A stretch of 48,232 bases of DNA. Source: RGIG250 sp045616885 (GTDB lineage Bacteria; Bacillota; Negativicutes; Selenomonadales; Selenomonadaceae). The position numbers and the translations under genes are program-made. Where the stretch lies: positions 1-48,232 of the forward strand of contig JAZLHS010000183.1 in NCBI GenBank assembly GCA_045616885.1. The letters run 5' to 3'. Below are positions 37,768 to 45,943 of this stretch, piece after piece. The notes under the pieces were generated by a model, which was not told the DNA's origin, made no database searches, and was given only the letters and a program-made list of their open reading frames with translations. Positions within the stretch are counted from its first letter, which is position 1; the number at the start of each line of letters is the position of its first letter.

Positions 37768-38454
37768 TCACTCATTATTCGACAGTTCAGGACTGTCTTC
37801 TCTCTCTTTCAGCTTCTTGGCCGATTTTTCGGCACGGCGCTTGAGCCAAGCTTCCTTCTTCCTTGCTTCTCTTACCTCTTTCGGCTCCTTTGGTTCCGGC
37901 GGAAAATTTCTGATTGTCACTCCCAGCTTTTCAGCCATGGTCTCAAAGTCACTCTGAGCCGTTGCCCTGCCTGCTGCCACCGGAATAGCGGCACAAGCGA
38001 TCGAATCTTCCAAAGCATGGTGATGGTTAAATCTTATATTCAGAAATTCTCCCATAGCATCCAGCTTGTGACTGGTAAGCTCCGGCCACGCCATCCTCGA
38101 CAGCTTCACAGTACAGGCATAACGAAAATCAGGAATCGGAATGTTGTAATACTTCAACATAGCCTCAAGGACTCGCATATCGAAAGATGCGTTATGAGCC
38201 ACCACCAGCTGCCCTACCAAATGGGGAGCCAGCTGCTTCCACACTGCCGGAAATTCCGGGGCTGTCTCGGTCATTTCCTTTGTTATCCCATTCACCTTCG
38301 TACAAAATTTCAAGAATTTCGTCTCCGGCGGAGGCTTTATAAGGGTATAGAACTTCTCCGTAACGATATCGTCCTTAACCACTACCGCAGCAATACTGCA
38401 GGCAGAGGTCGGCTCGCCGGAGGCAGTTTCAAAATCAATCGCTGTATAATCCAT
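37768..38454 (-). CDS. DEDDh 3'-5' exonuclease (DnaQ/epsilon-like)
   Basis: A 228-residue exonuclease of the DnaQ superfamily. The three motifs are ExoI IDFET (Asp7, Glu9), ExoII AHNASFD (Asp92) and ExoIII HHALED (His146, Asp150), so all catalytic residues are present. Residues 185-228 form a highly charged, Lys/Arg/Glu-rich tail that looks helical and may contact nucleic acid or a partner. It could be a proofreading subunit for DnaE-type polymerase or a general DNA/RNA trimming enzyme. Its position 40 bases after dnaX favours a replication role, but this is inference. Confidence 0.9.
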   Translation of the reverse strand: MDYTAIDFETASGEPTSACSIAAVVVKDDIVTEKFYTLIKPPPETKFLKFCTKVNGITKEMTETAPEFPAVWKQLAPHLVGQLVVAHNASFDMRVLEAMLKYYNIPIPDFRYACTVKLSRMAWPELTSHKLDAMGEFLNIRFNHHHALEDSIACAAIPVAAGRATAQSDFETMAEKLGVTIRNFPPEPKEPKEVREARKKEAWLKRRAEKSAKKLKEREDSPELSNNE

Positions 38455-38494
38455 AATGAATCATTATATCATCATCTGTATTGCTGTTTCAATA

Positions 38495-40450
38495 TCAAAT
38501 ATCATCTAAATCCGGCGGCATATCGCTTTCGTCCGGAAAAGGCTCATCCGGATACGGCTCATCTACTACCTGCGGTTCGGCAGAAACAACCTCCACCCGA
38601 CTGCCCTCTCCGAAGATTTTCATAGCATCACGCATTGCCGGAATAGCTGCAGCCGGAGCTGCTGACTTCTTAGGCTTTTCCACAGGCTTTTTAGTAGTTT
38701 TTCCTCCGGGCGAAGCTGATACTGCAGCAAGAGCAAGATTCTTTCCCGACAGCTCCTTCAGCATACCCTCTATTTTGCGGCGATAGTCAGCCTTCTCTGT
38801 TCTACTCTTAACAAAACTGCTGGCAAATCTCACGCGAATGAAAGTGTCGGTCATCCCTTCCGGCTCACCCTGACTCAGGCAGCTTACAAGAGATGTATTC
38901 CCCTCTCCTTTGACAGCATTTATCAGACTTCCCCACAGCTCGCCTGCCTCCGCAGCATTGTTCAGCTGCATTGTCAATGGATCATCTCCATTGTTGCTGC
39001 CGTTTTCTGTCGGTGTATCCTTAGTCCTTTTCCTTGCCTTAGGTGCTGTCTCTTCTGTTTTATTTGACGACTTCATCTGCGCAGGCATCGCCATTGCCGC
39101 CCTTACCGATTCGGCGAGAGTCATCCCGGCAGATGCATTGCTGCGCGAGGTATCTTTCCGCTCGATTACTACCGGTCGAGCTACCGACTCCTCCCTCACG
39201 ACCGGTGATACCGAAGCCGTTTCATTAAATCCGGAGACATCATCTACGAAAGCTGCTCCACTACCCTGAATTACAGAAGCCGCCTGAACTGTTGGAACCG
39301 TCGGAACCGTTTGAACCATCTGAGGCACCGGCTGGAATACTACCTGAGTACCGGGCTGTACTGCTGTACTGGTGGCCAAAGTAAGCAAAGTAGATTCGAC
39401 AGCCAGTCTCGGCTCCTCTGTCCACTTCAACTCACTCAGCGTTCCGTGAAGCTTTTCAATCATCGGGATAAATTCATCAGAACGGAAGAGCTTTGCCAGT
39501 TTTTCCAGACCGGCAGCCTCTTCTTCTCCAACATCCTGCAAGCCATTACTGCCCACAGCCTGAAATATCATGACTCGGCGCAATGTTGTCTGCAGCATTA
39601 CTATCAGCTGCTTTAAGTCCTTTCCTTCCGACAGCAGCTTATCAACAGTGGTTATGGCCACAATTGGATTCTTATTTCCGATAGCCGAGAGGATATCCTC
39701 CACTGCCTCTCGTCCGACGATTCCCAGTGAATTATTCACCGACTCAGCCGTAACCATGTCACCCGAACAAAGAGTTACACACTGATCCATCAGGGACAAT
39801 GCATCGCGCATACCGCCATCAGCTTCACGGGCAATGATGGACAATGCCTCCGGAGCTATAGAAATATCAGAGCGCTCAGCCACCTCACGCAGTCTGGCCT
39901 CTATCACAGCTGTCGGTATCCTCTTGAAGTCATACCTCTGGCAGCGTGACTTTATGGTAGTCGGTACCTTATGAGCCTCTGTTGTCGCTAAAATGAAAAC
40001 GACCCTTTCCGGCGGTTCCTCCAATGTCTTGAGCAGAGCATTAAAGGCTTCAGTGGTAAGCATATGAACTTCATCGATAATGTATACCTTATAAAGACCG
40101 CCGGCGGCAGCAAACTTCACCGTGTCTCTCAGCTCTCTGATTTCATCGATACCACGGTTTGAAGCAGCATCTATCTCGTAAACATCCATTGAAGTCCCAT
40201 CAGCTATCTGACGGCAATTTTCACATTCACCGCATGGCTCTCCATTTACGGGATGCTCACAGTTTAATAGTCTGGCCATAATTTTGGCCGTACTGGTCTT
40301 ACCGGTGCCGCGGGGACCGGCGAACAGATACGCGTGAGCCACCCGGCCATCAGAAATAGCCTGCTCCAGAGTACGCCTTACCGATTCCTGACCCACCAGC
40401 TCGGAAAAGCCCTGAGGCCGAAAACGGCGATAAAGAGCTACATAAGACAT
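38495..40450 (-). CDS. dnaX: DNA polymerase III subunit gamma/tau
   Basis: A 651-residue DnaX, the clamp-loader ATPase. Seen: the start YVALYRRFRPQGFSELVGQ, Walker A GPRGTGKTSTAK (45-56), the zinc module (Cys64, Cys73, Cys76, Cys79), YIIDEVHMLT (Walker B) and the sensor segment TTIKSRCQRYDF. The middle (about 375-480) is low-complexity and Ala/Ser/Thr-rich; a tau-like domain of about 120 residues follows, then a Pro/Asp/Glu-rich acidic tail. The stretch AAAAAG near the 3' third does not form a canonical A-AAA-AAG slippery site. It lies 11 bases after trhP. The usual partners ybaB and recR do not follow. Confidence 0.97.
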   Translation of the reverse strand: MSYVALYRRFRPQGFSELVGQESVRRTLEQAISDGRVAHAYLFAGPRGTGKTSTAKIMARLLNCEHPVNGEPCGECENCRQIADGTSMDVYEIDAASNRGIDEIRELRDTVKFAAAGGLYKVYIIDEVHMLTTEAFNALLKTLEEPPERVVFILATTEAHKVPTTIKSRCQRYDFKRIPTAVIEARLREVAERSDISIAPEALSIIAREADGGMRDALSLMDQCVTLCSGDMVTAESVNNSLGIVGREAVEDILSAIGNKNPIVAITTVDKLLSEGKDLKQLIVMLQTTLRRVMIFQAVGSNGLQDVGEEEAAGLEKLAKLFRSDEFIPMIEKLHGTLSELKWTEEPRLAVESTLLTLATSTAVQPGTQVVFQPVPQMVQTVPTVPTVQAASVIQGSGAAFVDDVSGFNETASVSPVVREESVARPVVIERKDTSRSNASAGMTLAESVRAAMAMPAQMKSSNKTEETAPKARKRTKDTPTENGSNNGDDPLTMQLNNAAEAGELWGSLINAVKGEGNTSLVSCLSQGEPEGMTDTFIRVRFASSFVKSRTEKADYRRKIEGMLKELSGKNLALAAVSASPGGKTTKKPVEKPKKSAAPAAAIPAMRDAMKIFGEGSRVEVVSAEPQVVDEPYPDEPFPDESDMPPDLDDI

Positions 40451-40461
40451 AATTAAACCTC

Positions 40462-41742
40462 TTACTTGTGGTCTTCCTTATTCTCTGCCAGCAAACGACG
40501 AAGGATAGTGTAATCGGGTACCTGCTTCGGCAGTTTAATTTTTACTATTTGCCGAGCATGTGGTGCTACCTGAATATCATTATCTGCCTCATCCTTCATA
40601 CCGGCAAGGGTAAGCGCAAAAAGCTCTCCCTCCGGTGGGCAGAACTCTATCCTCTCGCCCACCTTAAAATTATTTCTCTGTTCAACGACTGCATTGCCTG
40701 ATTCATCACAGGAAATGACAACCCCGATAAACTCCGTACTCTGTTCATAAACAGATGTATTGTAGACCTGACCGTTCGTATCCGGTCTGCCTTCAAGGAA
40801 TCCTACGGAATATCGACGATGCGATATCTTCTCCAGCTCATCATACATTGACTGCTGCGGCTGCCACTCATCAATATTAGTTACCGTTCCGTTCTCGATG
40901 ACAGCCGATTTCTCACGCCAAGCGAAATAATCATCAACGGCCCGGCGGTAGGTATTTGCTACTGTGGCCGCATAGTGAACACTCTTCATGCGACCCTCTA
41001 TCTTCAGGCTGTCAATACCCAGCTCCGACAGCTTACCGACATAAGACAGCAATGCTAAATCCTTGGAATTAAATATATACGTCCCTCGCTCATCCTCTTC
41101 CACCGGGAAATACTGACCGGGACGCTTCTCCTCCATCAGGGCATACTTCCAGCGGCAGGGCTGAGTACAACTGCCGCGGTTCGCATCACGGCCGGTGAGG
41201 AAGTTGGACAGCAGGCACCTTCCGGAATAGGAAACGCACATCGCGCCGTGAACAAACATTTCAAGTTCAACATTAGTTGCCGCCCTGATTTTCCGCAGTT
41301 CGGACAGGCTTACCTCACGACCCAGCACGACTCTTTCTGCTCCCATTGCCGCCCAGGCATTCACAGCCGCACTATTCAGCGTATTGGCCTGAGTGCTTAC
41401 ATGGAGTGCCAGACCAGGAGCGACCTGACGAGCCAGCGTGAAAACTCCCAAGTCAGAAACAAGAGCCGCATCAGCTCCAACCGATTCCAAAAATCTCAGA
41501 TAATCAGCCAGTCCGGTCAAATCGTCTTCATGAGGATAGATGTTGACTGTTACATAGACCTTTTTGCCTTTTGAGTGAACATAGCGGACTGCTTCTGCCA
41601 GTTCTTCCGGCCCGAAGTTCTTTCCCTGCGCCCGCAGGCTGAAATCAGAGCCGCCAAGATAAACAGCATCCGCTCCGAATCGCAGGGCAAATTTCAGCTT
41701 TTCCATTGACCCTGCCGGAGCTAATATTTCAGGTTTTTTCAT
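40462..41742 (-). CDS. trhP: tRNA U34 hydroxylation protein TrhP (U32 family)
   Basis: A 426-residue U32 protein, nearly the length of B. subtilis YrrO/TrhP2 (about 420). TrhP proteins use prephenate to hydroxylate wobble U34, giving ho5U. The iron-sulfur cysteines are Cys169, Cys176, Cys192 and Cys196 in HGAMC...SGRC...GSCTQPC. The C-terminal third carries the small beta-rich domain of the TrhP/YegQ group. The assignment rests on family plus context: it follows an O-methyltransferase and mltG, as in B. subtilis yrrL-yrrM-yrrN-yrrO. A yrrN-like partner is not present. It lies 11 bases from each neighbour. Confidence 0.88.
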   Translation of the reverse strand: MKKPEILAPAGSMEKLKFALRFGADAVYLGGSDFSLRAQGKNFGPEELAEAVRYVHSKGKKVYVTVNIYPHEDDLTGLADYLRFLESVGADAALVSDLGVFTLARQVAPGLALHVSTQANTLNSAAVNAWAAMGAERVVLGREVSLSELRKIRAATNVELEMFVHGAMCVSYSGRCLLSNFLTGRDANRGSCTQPCRWKYALMEEKRPGQYFPVEEDERGTYIFNSKDLALLSYVGKLSELGIDSLKIEGRMKSVHYAATVANTYRRAVDDYFAWREKSAVIENGTVTNIDEWQPQQSMYDELEKISHRRYSVGFLEGRPDTNGQVYNTSVYEQSTEFIGVVISCDESGNAVVEQRNNFKVGERIEFCPPEGELFALTLAGMKDEADNDIQVAPHARQIVKIKLPKQVPDYTILRRLLAENKEDHK

Positions 41743-41753
41743 TTCATATTTCC

Positions 41754-42362
41754 TTACAGCTTTTTGCTGACAGCCAGACCGTCTCCCTCACGGTAAATGA
41801 CAGTTTCGTATGCTGGGTCGGTTGTCACCATTTCAATGTATTCTCGAAGTCTCTTCGCTATCGTTCTCTGTCGGCGAGGCACTTTGTCCTTATATGGCCC
41901 GTCTACATATCCATGATATAAGACATCATCGGCCAGAACAACCGCCTGCTCGGCTAGTACCGGCTGAAGCTTTCGCCAGTAATCCGGATACTGTCCCTTG
42001 GCTGCATCAAGGAAGGCAACGTCTATCAGCTTTTCCCGATTCCAGTCAGCCAGTATTTCACCGGCATCTCCCTCCAGCAGATGTATTCGGTCTCTTATTT
42101 CCGGCTCCGCCATTGCAAAGTATTCACGCGCCTTCTCAGCCATATCATGACTGAGCTCTATGGTGTATATTTCAGCCTCAGGAGCCACCGAGGCAATAAA
42201 AAGCGCCGAATAGCCGATAGCCGTCCCCAGCTCCAGCACGACCCGGGGATTTCTTTCGTGAATTATGCGAGAAAAAGCGGCCGCTTCCCGGGCTCGAATA
42301 ATCGGCACGGCTGCGGCCGCGGCATAGGCAATTTGCAGCTCTAAAACCTTATTAACTTCCAT
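41754..42362 (-). CDS. trmR: tRNA 5-hydroxyuridine methyltransferase TrmR
   Basis: A 202-residue class I SAM-dependent O-methyltransferase of the COMT/YrrM family. Motif I is VLELGTAIGYSALF, the metal-site aspartates are in AFLDAAKGQYPDY and VLADDVLYHG, and the acidic SAM-ribose contact is YTIELS. B. subtilis TrmR converts ho5U34 to mo5U34 in tRNA, the step after TrhP; the gene next to it here encodes a TrhP. The ATG overlaps the mltG stop (TAATG), so translation is coupled. Without the neighbours one would only call it an O-methyltransferase family 3 protein. Confidence 0.88.
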   Translation of the reverse strand: MEVNKVLELQIAYAAAAAVPIIRAREAAAFSRIIHERNPRVVLELGTAIGYSALFIASVAPEAEIYTIELSHDMAEKAREYFAMAEPEIRDRIHLLEGDAGEILADWNREKLIDVAFLDAAKGQYPDYWRKLQPVLAEQAVVLADDVLYHGYVDGPYKDKVPRRQRTIAKRLREYIEMVTTDPAYETVIYREGDGLAVSKKL

Positions 42363-43786
42363 TACCTGTATTTTTCTACCTTTTCCATGTGTTCATCAAA
42401 GGTTTCTGAATAATATGTCTTGCCCTTCCTGTCCGCTACAAAGTAAAGATACTTCGTAGCACTTGGATTGGCTGCCGCCTCCAATGCCTTCTCACCGGGA
42501 CTTGCAATCGGTCCCGGTGGAAGTCCCGGATGCTCGTATGTATTGTATGGTGATTCTATCTTCAAGTCATCGAAGGTGAGATCCTCTTTCGGCTCCTTCA
42601 GGAGATACTGGATCGTCGCACAGGACTGAATAGGCATTTCTATTTCCAGCCGCTTCAGGAATACCTGCGCTACCTTCGGCCGGTCATCATCATCCATTAC
42701 TTCCTTCTCCACCAGAGAGGCAAGAGTAACAAATTCATGAATTGAGAGACCGTACTTATTTGCGGCGGCTCTCATATCATCGGTAAGCCGCTCGTCGAAG
42801 GTATCCGCCATCAGCCGGACAATGTCTTTGGCTGTTGCATCAGGCGGTACTTCGTAGGTATCCGGGAAGAGATATCCTTCCATCGGATTCTCAATAGCTG
42901 CCGACCGTCCTACATATTTCAGGCCGGTGTATTCCTTTGCCGCCTTGAGGAAATCAGCACCTTTGCAGACGCCTTCCTTTTCCAGACTCTTAGCCATCTC
43001 CCTCAGGCTATAGCCTTCAGGTATCGTAAATCTTATAGCAGCAGTTCGGCCATTGACAATCATCTCAATGACCTCATCGCTCTTCATACCCTTGTGGACT
43101 TTATATGTACCGCTCTGTACTTCCCCGTCTTTTCCAGTCTGCCGCAAGCGCTTCAGGAAGTATTTCCTACTTGACACTATTTGTTTTTCTTCCAGCATTT
43201 CGGCAATACTGCCTGCTCCCATACCTCCGGGGATACGGATATACATAGGTGTATCGTCTACTACCTTCGGCGCAGGCTCGTCTCCGCCCAGGAATGCACA
43301 GGCAGTGACAACAGCGATGCACACTACCGCCGCTGCAGCCATGAGCTTTTTCTTCAGGGAGCTTCCCGCTCCATCTTTCTTTTCTGTTCTGTCTGCCTCT
43401 TTCCTTCGCGATGCCGGTCGCTCAGGAGCAGTCCGCAGTTCTTTACGCGGTTCAGGACGTACAGCGGGCATCGATCCAGCCTCTGCCTCTTTGCGCTGAC
43501 GGCGAGACACATACTGCCGTTCGGGAATCACCTGCTTGGCAGGCTCCATTTTTGCCGGCTCTTCCTTAGCCGGTACTTCCACTCGCCGTTCCGGCAAAAC
43601 CTTCTCAACGACATTAGCCTTTTCAGGCGGTTTGACCATTGGCTTATCTGAAACAACAGCTTTTGCGGTAGCTGTATTCTTCGCCTTTGCCTCATCCTGA
43701 GAAAAGTCTACAACCTCGCCCAAAGCCCGACGAAAAAAAGAAACAACCTCTTCCTTCGTTTCAGATGATTTATTCTCTTCAGCCAA
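42362..43786 (-). CDS. mltG: Endolytic murein transglycosylase MltG
   Basis: A 474-residue MltG, the membrane-anchored enzyme that cuts nascent peptidoglycan glycan strands. The first 145 or so residues are a charged, disordered cytoplasmic region; one membrane helix follows (about 147-166, MAAAAVVCIAVVTACAFLGG); then a LysM-like subdomain and the YceG catalytic domain with LASLVEKEV, whose catalytic Glu is about residue 360, and NTYEHPGLPPGPIASPG. I start at the TTG of 43786, since GGAGGTG lies six bases upstream; the in-frame TTG at 43801 would put that site inside the gene. It is first of the row mltG-trmR-trhP-dnaX-exonuclease-DUF523. Confidence 0.94.
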   Translation of the reverse strand: MAEENKSSETKEEVVSFFRRALGEVVDFSQDEAKAKNTATAKAVVSDKPMVKPPEKANVVEKVLPERRVEVPAKEEPAKMEPAKQVIPERQYVSRRQRKEAEAGSMPAVRPEPRKELRTAPERPASRRKEADRTEKKDGAGSSLKKKLMAAAAVVCIAVVTACAFLGGDEPAPKVVDDTPMYIRIPGGMGAGSIAEMLEEKQIVSSRKYFLKRLRQTGKDGEVQSGTYKVHKGMKSDEVIEMIVNGRTAAIRFTIPEGYSLREMAKSLEKEGVCKGADFLKAAKEYTGLKYVGRSAAIENPMEGYLFPDTYEVPPDATAKDIVRLMADTFDERLTDDMRAAANKYGLSIHEFVTLASLVEKEVMDDDDRPKVAQVFLKRLEIEMPIQSCATIQYLLKEPKEDLTFDDLKIESPYNTYEHPGLPPGPIASPGEKALEAAANPSATKYLYFVADRKGKTYYSETFDEHMEKVEKYR

Positions 43787-43820
43787 TACCTCACCTCCCA
43801 ATCATGCACATACGGTAAAT

Positions 43821-43849
43821 ATTATAATAAATAATAAGTCTTTCTGCAA
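43821..43849 (-). promoter_or_regulatory. Sigma-A promoter of the mltG operon
   Basis: On the minus strand TTGCAG (43844-43849), a 17-base spacer and a perfect TATAAT (43821-43826), about 28 bases before the mltG start region. It is the only convincing promoter found for the six-gene row. Confidence 0.65.
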
Positions 43850-44051
43850 CCTTCAACACAATATCTTGTGATTATTTGCCCCAAATTGTCGTCTACTACA
43901 CAAATTATAGGATTTTATTTATCCATACACAATCAATTATCAATCCACTACAGTATTTTGCCAGCTGAGCAGAATTCAAAGATTTAAATCAAAACGCTAA
44001 CAGCAGACAATTATATTTCTATAAATCAATTATATTCATTATACTTTTGTC
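43850..44051. other. AT-rich divergent intergenic region
   Basis: About 200 AT-rich bases between the mltG promoter and the LytTR-gene promoter. No reading frame, hairpin or clear pair of direct repeats of the kind LytTR proteins bind was identified by eye. It is the natural place for operators of the divergent LytTR-PAS regulator. Confidence 0.4.
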
Positions 44052-44080
44052 TTGCAAACACAACTGATATATGTTATCAT
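44052..44080 (+). promoter_or_regulatory. Sigma-A promoter of the LytTR-PAS gene
   Basis: TTGCAA (44052-44057), a 17-base spacer and TATCAT (44075-44080), followed by AAGGGAG before the ATG at 44105. The leader is short (about 18 bases). Confidence 0.65.
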
Positions 44081-44104
44081 CTTCCGAAATAAGGGAGTGA
44101 ATGT

Positions 44105-44854
44105 ATGACGAATATTGCAAGGTTTTTTCAGCGCCATGGCATTGATGTTCATAATATCCTTTACATACAGCATAAAGATGGGCACAGCCATATAAACATG
44201 GTAAACGGCACTGTAATAAATACCTACATTGCTACCAAGGATCTTCTCACCGGTCTTCCGTCTGAATCTTTTCTCAACATAAACAAGGGAATTGTCATCA
44301 ACATACAGTATGTAGCTAACATTGATAAAAATGTCTATCACATGGTCAATGGCGAAAAATTCACCGGCAGGCTCCGAACTCCCGGCGAACATACTCAAAT
44401 TCGCAATTCCTTCTACCAGCATAAAGCATCCTTGGAGCTCAGTCCAACAGAACTGATAACCTACTGCTCGATTCTGGACAAGCTGCCCCTGCCCTTCTGT
44501 GTCGTAGAGGTGGAGAAAAACCACCGCGGCATTCCTGTCGATTTGCTATTCCGCTACTGCAATCCCGCTCTGGAACAAATGGAAGGTCTGGCCGTCGGTT
44601 CTATGGCAGATAAGAGCTTTTATGATATTTTCCGCCGCACTGAGCCGAAGATACTGACCATCTTCTCCGATGTAGCCAACAACGGCACGATGCATGTCCT
44701 CGAATTATTTTCAACAAAAGCTAATCGAGTTTCCACTGTCTATTGCTACAGACCGGCTGCCGACTTTGTCGCCTGCATGTTTGTCTCAACTGAATCAGGG
44801 CGTCCGCCGTTCCTCACCTTATGGCCATCACCGGCTGATAAAATTTCAATCTGA
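44105..44854 (+). CDS. LytTR-PAS transcriptional regulator
   Basis: A 249-residue protein that joins an N-terminal LytTR DNA-binding domain (about 12-100; ILYIQHKDGHSHI, LLTGLPSESFLNINKGIVIN and NGEKFTGRLR match its strands) to a PAS-like sensor domain (about 110-240; LPLPFCVVEVEKN, FRYCNPALEQMEGL, DIFRR). There is no receiver domain and no membrane helix, so it is not a classical LytR/AgrA response regulator: it would sense a cytoplasmic ligand directly. AAGGGAG precedes the ATG. It has its own promoter and terminator. The neighbours that it may control are the transaminase-like operon downstream and mltG, which diverges from it. The ligand is unknown. Confidence 0.8.
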   Translation: MTNIARFFQRHGIDVHNILYIQHKDGHSHINMVNGTVINTYIATKDLLTGLPSESFLNINKGIVINIQYVANIDKNVYHMVNGEKFTGRLRTPGEHTQIRNSFYQHKASLELSPTELITYCSILDKLPLPFCVVEVEKNHRGIPVDLLFRYCNPALEQMEGLAVGSMADKSFYDIFRRTEPKILTIFSDVANNGTMHVLELFSTKANRVSTVYCYRPAADFVACMFVSTESGRPPFLTLWPSPADKISI

Positions 44855-44867
44855 CAAAGTACTACAC

Positions 44868-44902
44868 ATGCTGCTGCGCACATCAATCGCAGCAGCATTT
44901 TT
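44868..44902 (+). terminator. Terminator of the LytTR-PAS gene
   Basis: An 11-bp perfect stem ATGCTGCTGCG / CGCAGCAGCAT (44868-44878 with 44888-44898) is followed by TTTTTATA. It separates the regulator from the next operon. Confidence 0.88.
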
Positions 44903-44962
44903 ATATACTTCCCTATACAAAAAAGTTCCATCAAAATACTGTATTTTCCGACAGAAATCTAA

Positions 44963-44968
44963 TATAAT
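44963..44968 (+). promoter_or_regulatory. -10 box of the transaminase-like operon
   Basis: A perfect TATAAT, 36 bases before the start codon. No acceptable -35 sequence lies at 16-18 bases and no extended TGn is present, which would fit a promoter that needs an activator. Confidence 0.4.
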
Positions 44969-45004
44969 GTAAAGATAAACAAGATACGATTTGGAGGCAT
45001 GAAT

Positions 45005-45931
45005 ATGCAGGAACTGTTTTATTACGATGGTGAATTCTATGAGAGCGGAGACGGTCTCGTTCATATTGAAGACCGCGCCTTCCAGGTGGGCGACGGTATT
45101 TTTGAAGTTCTGCCGGTCTATGACGGCAAGGTATTTGCCCTGCCTCAGCATGTGGCCAGATATACAAAGACTATGCGCGACCTGGTAATTCCCATCGTCG
45201 ACCCGGATGAGGATATGATCAATGTCTGTCAGGAGCTCATCAACCGCTCCGGTATTGAGTTCGGCCAGATATATATTCAGATTTCCCGTGGTCACTGGCA
45301 GCGTCAGCTGAATTATCCGCTCCAGTGCTTCCCCCACATCGCGATGACCATTCGTGAAAACCTCATTGACCTTGACGCACAGGAGCAGGGTATCGCCTGC
45401 AGTCTTGAAGAAGATATCCGCGGGCTGCGCTGCGACCTGCCCACTCTCAATCGAATGGGAAATGCTATCGCTATGGAAGCCGCTCACGGCAAGCACTGCC
45501 AGAACGCAATCCTTTATCGCAAGGAGACCAATCAGATAACTGAGGCGGCCAATGCCAACTTCTTCATATACCGCGAAGGAATTCTCTGGACACATCCGGC
45601 CAACAACCTTATCCTGCCGGGCATCACCCGCGAAATAATCCTGAAGGAGCTGCTGCCTGACCTCGGAATTACCGCCGTAGAAAAGGCTGTTACCCCTGAG
45701 TTTGCTTACGGCGCAGACGAAGCTTTCATCACTGCTACCGATATAGAGATTCAGCCGGTTATCCGCCTGAACAATCACAAAATCGGTGACGGTACTCCCG
45801 GCCCCATCACCAAGAAGATTCTCGCTGCCTTCCAGACCCATGTTGATGTAGAGCTGTCAAAGCTGCACTTCGGCCCCAAGGAAACCGAAATTTCCGAAGC
45901 TGTCCTGGCTAACACAAATTTCAAGAATTAA
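45005..45931 (+). CDS. D-amino-acid-transaminase-like protein lacking the PLP lysine
   Basis: A 308-residue fold-type IV protein, clearly related to D-alanine transaminase over its whole length: DRAFQVGDGIFEV, EEDIRGLRCDLPTLN, ITEAANANFF, THPANNLILPGITRE. In the Bacillus YM-1 enzyme the PLP-binding Lys145 lies in RCDIKSLN; here the same place reads RCDLPTLN, with Pro146 (codon CCC, 45440-45442). Tyr31 and His100 of that enzyme correspond to Phe33 and Leu102, while Arg100 and Glu180 are kept. The frame is intact and the rest well conserved, so this looks like a family with another role, not a decaying gene. ATG 45005 has GGAGG seven bases upstream; ATG 44999 is too close to it. The next gene starts 12 bases on. 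Confidence 0.85.
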   Translation: MQELFYYDGEFYESGDGLVHIEDRAFQVGDGIFEVLPVYDGKVFALPQHVARYTKTMRDLVIPIVDPDEDMINVCQELINRSGIEFGQIYIQISRGHWQRQLNYPLQCFPHIAMTIRENLIDLDAQEQGIACSLEEDIRGLRCDLPTLNRMGNAIAMEAAHGKHCQNAILYRKETNQITEAANANFFIYREGILWTHPANNLILPGITREIILKELLPDLGITAVEKAVTPEFAYGADEAFITATDIEIQPVIRLNNHKIGDGTPGPITKKILAAFQTHVDVELSKLHFGPKETEISEAVLANTNFKN

Positions 45932-45943
45932 AAAGGAATTCAG

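Noticed and set aside
38640..38720. A-rich stretch in dnaX as a programmed frameshift site
   Set aside because: On the coding strand the frame reads ACT AAA AAG, so there is no A-AAA-AAG heptamer in the correct frame, and no clear downstream stem was seen.
44846..45841. A 331-codon minus-strand frame opposite the transaminase-like gene
   Set aside because: The plus strand encodes a clear fold-type IV protein with ribosome binding site and family motifs; the minus frame has neither.
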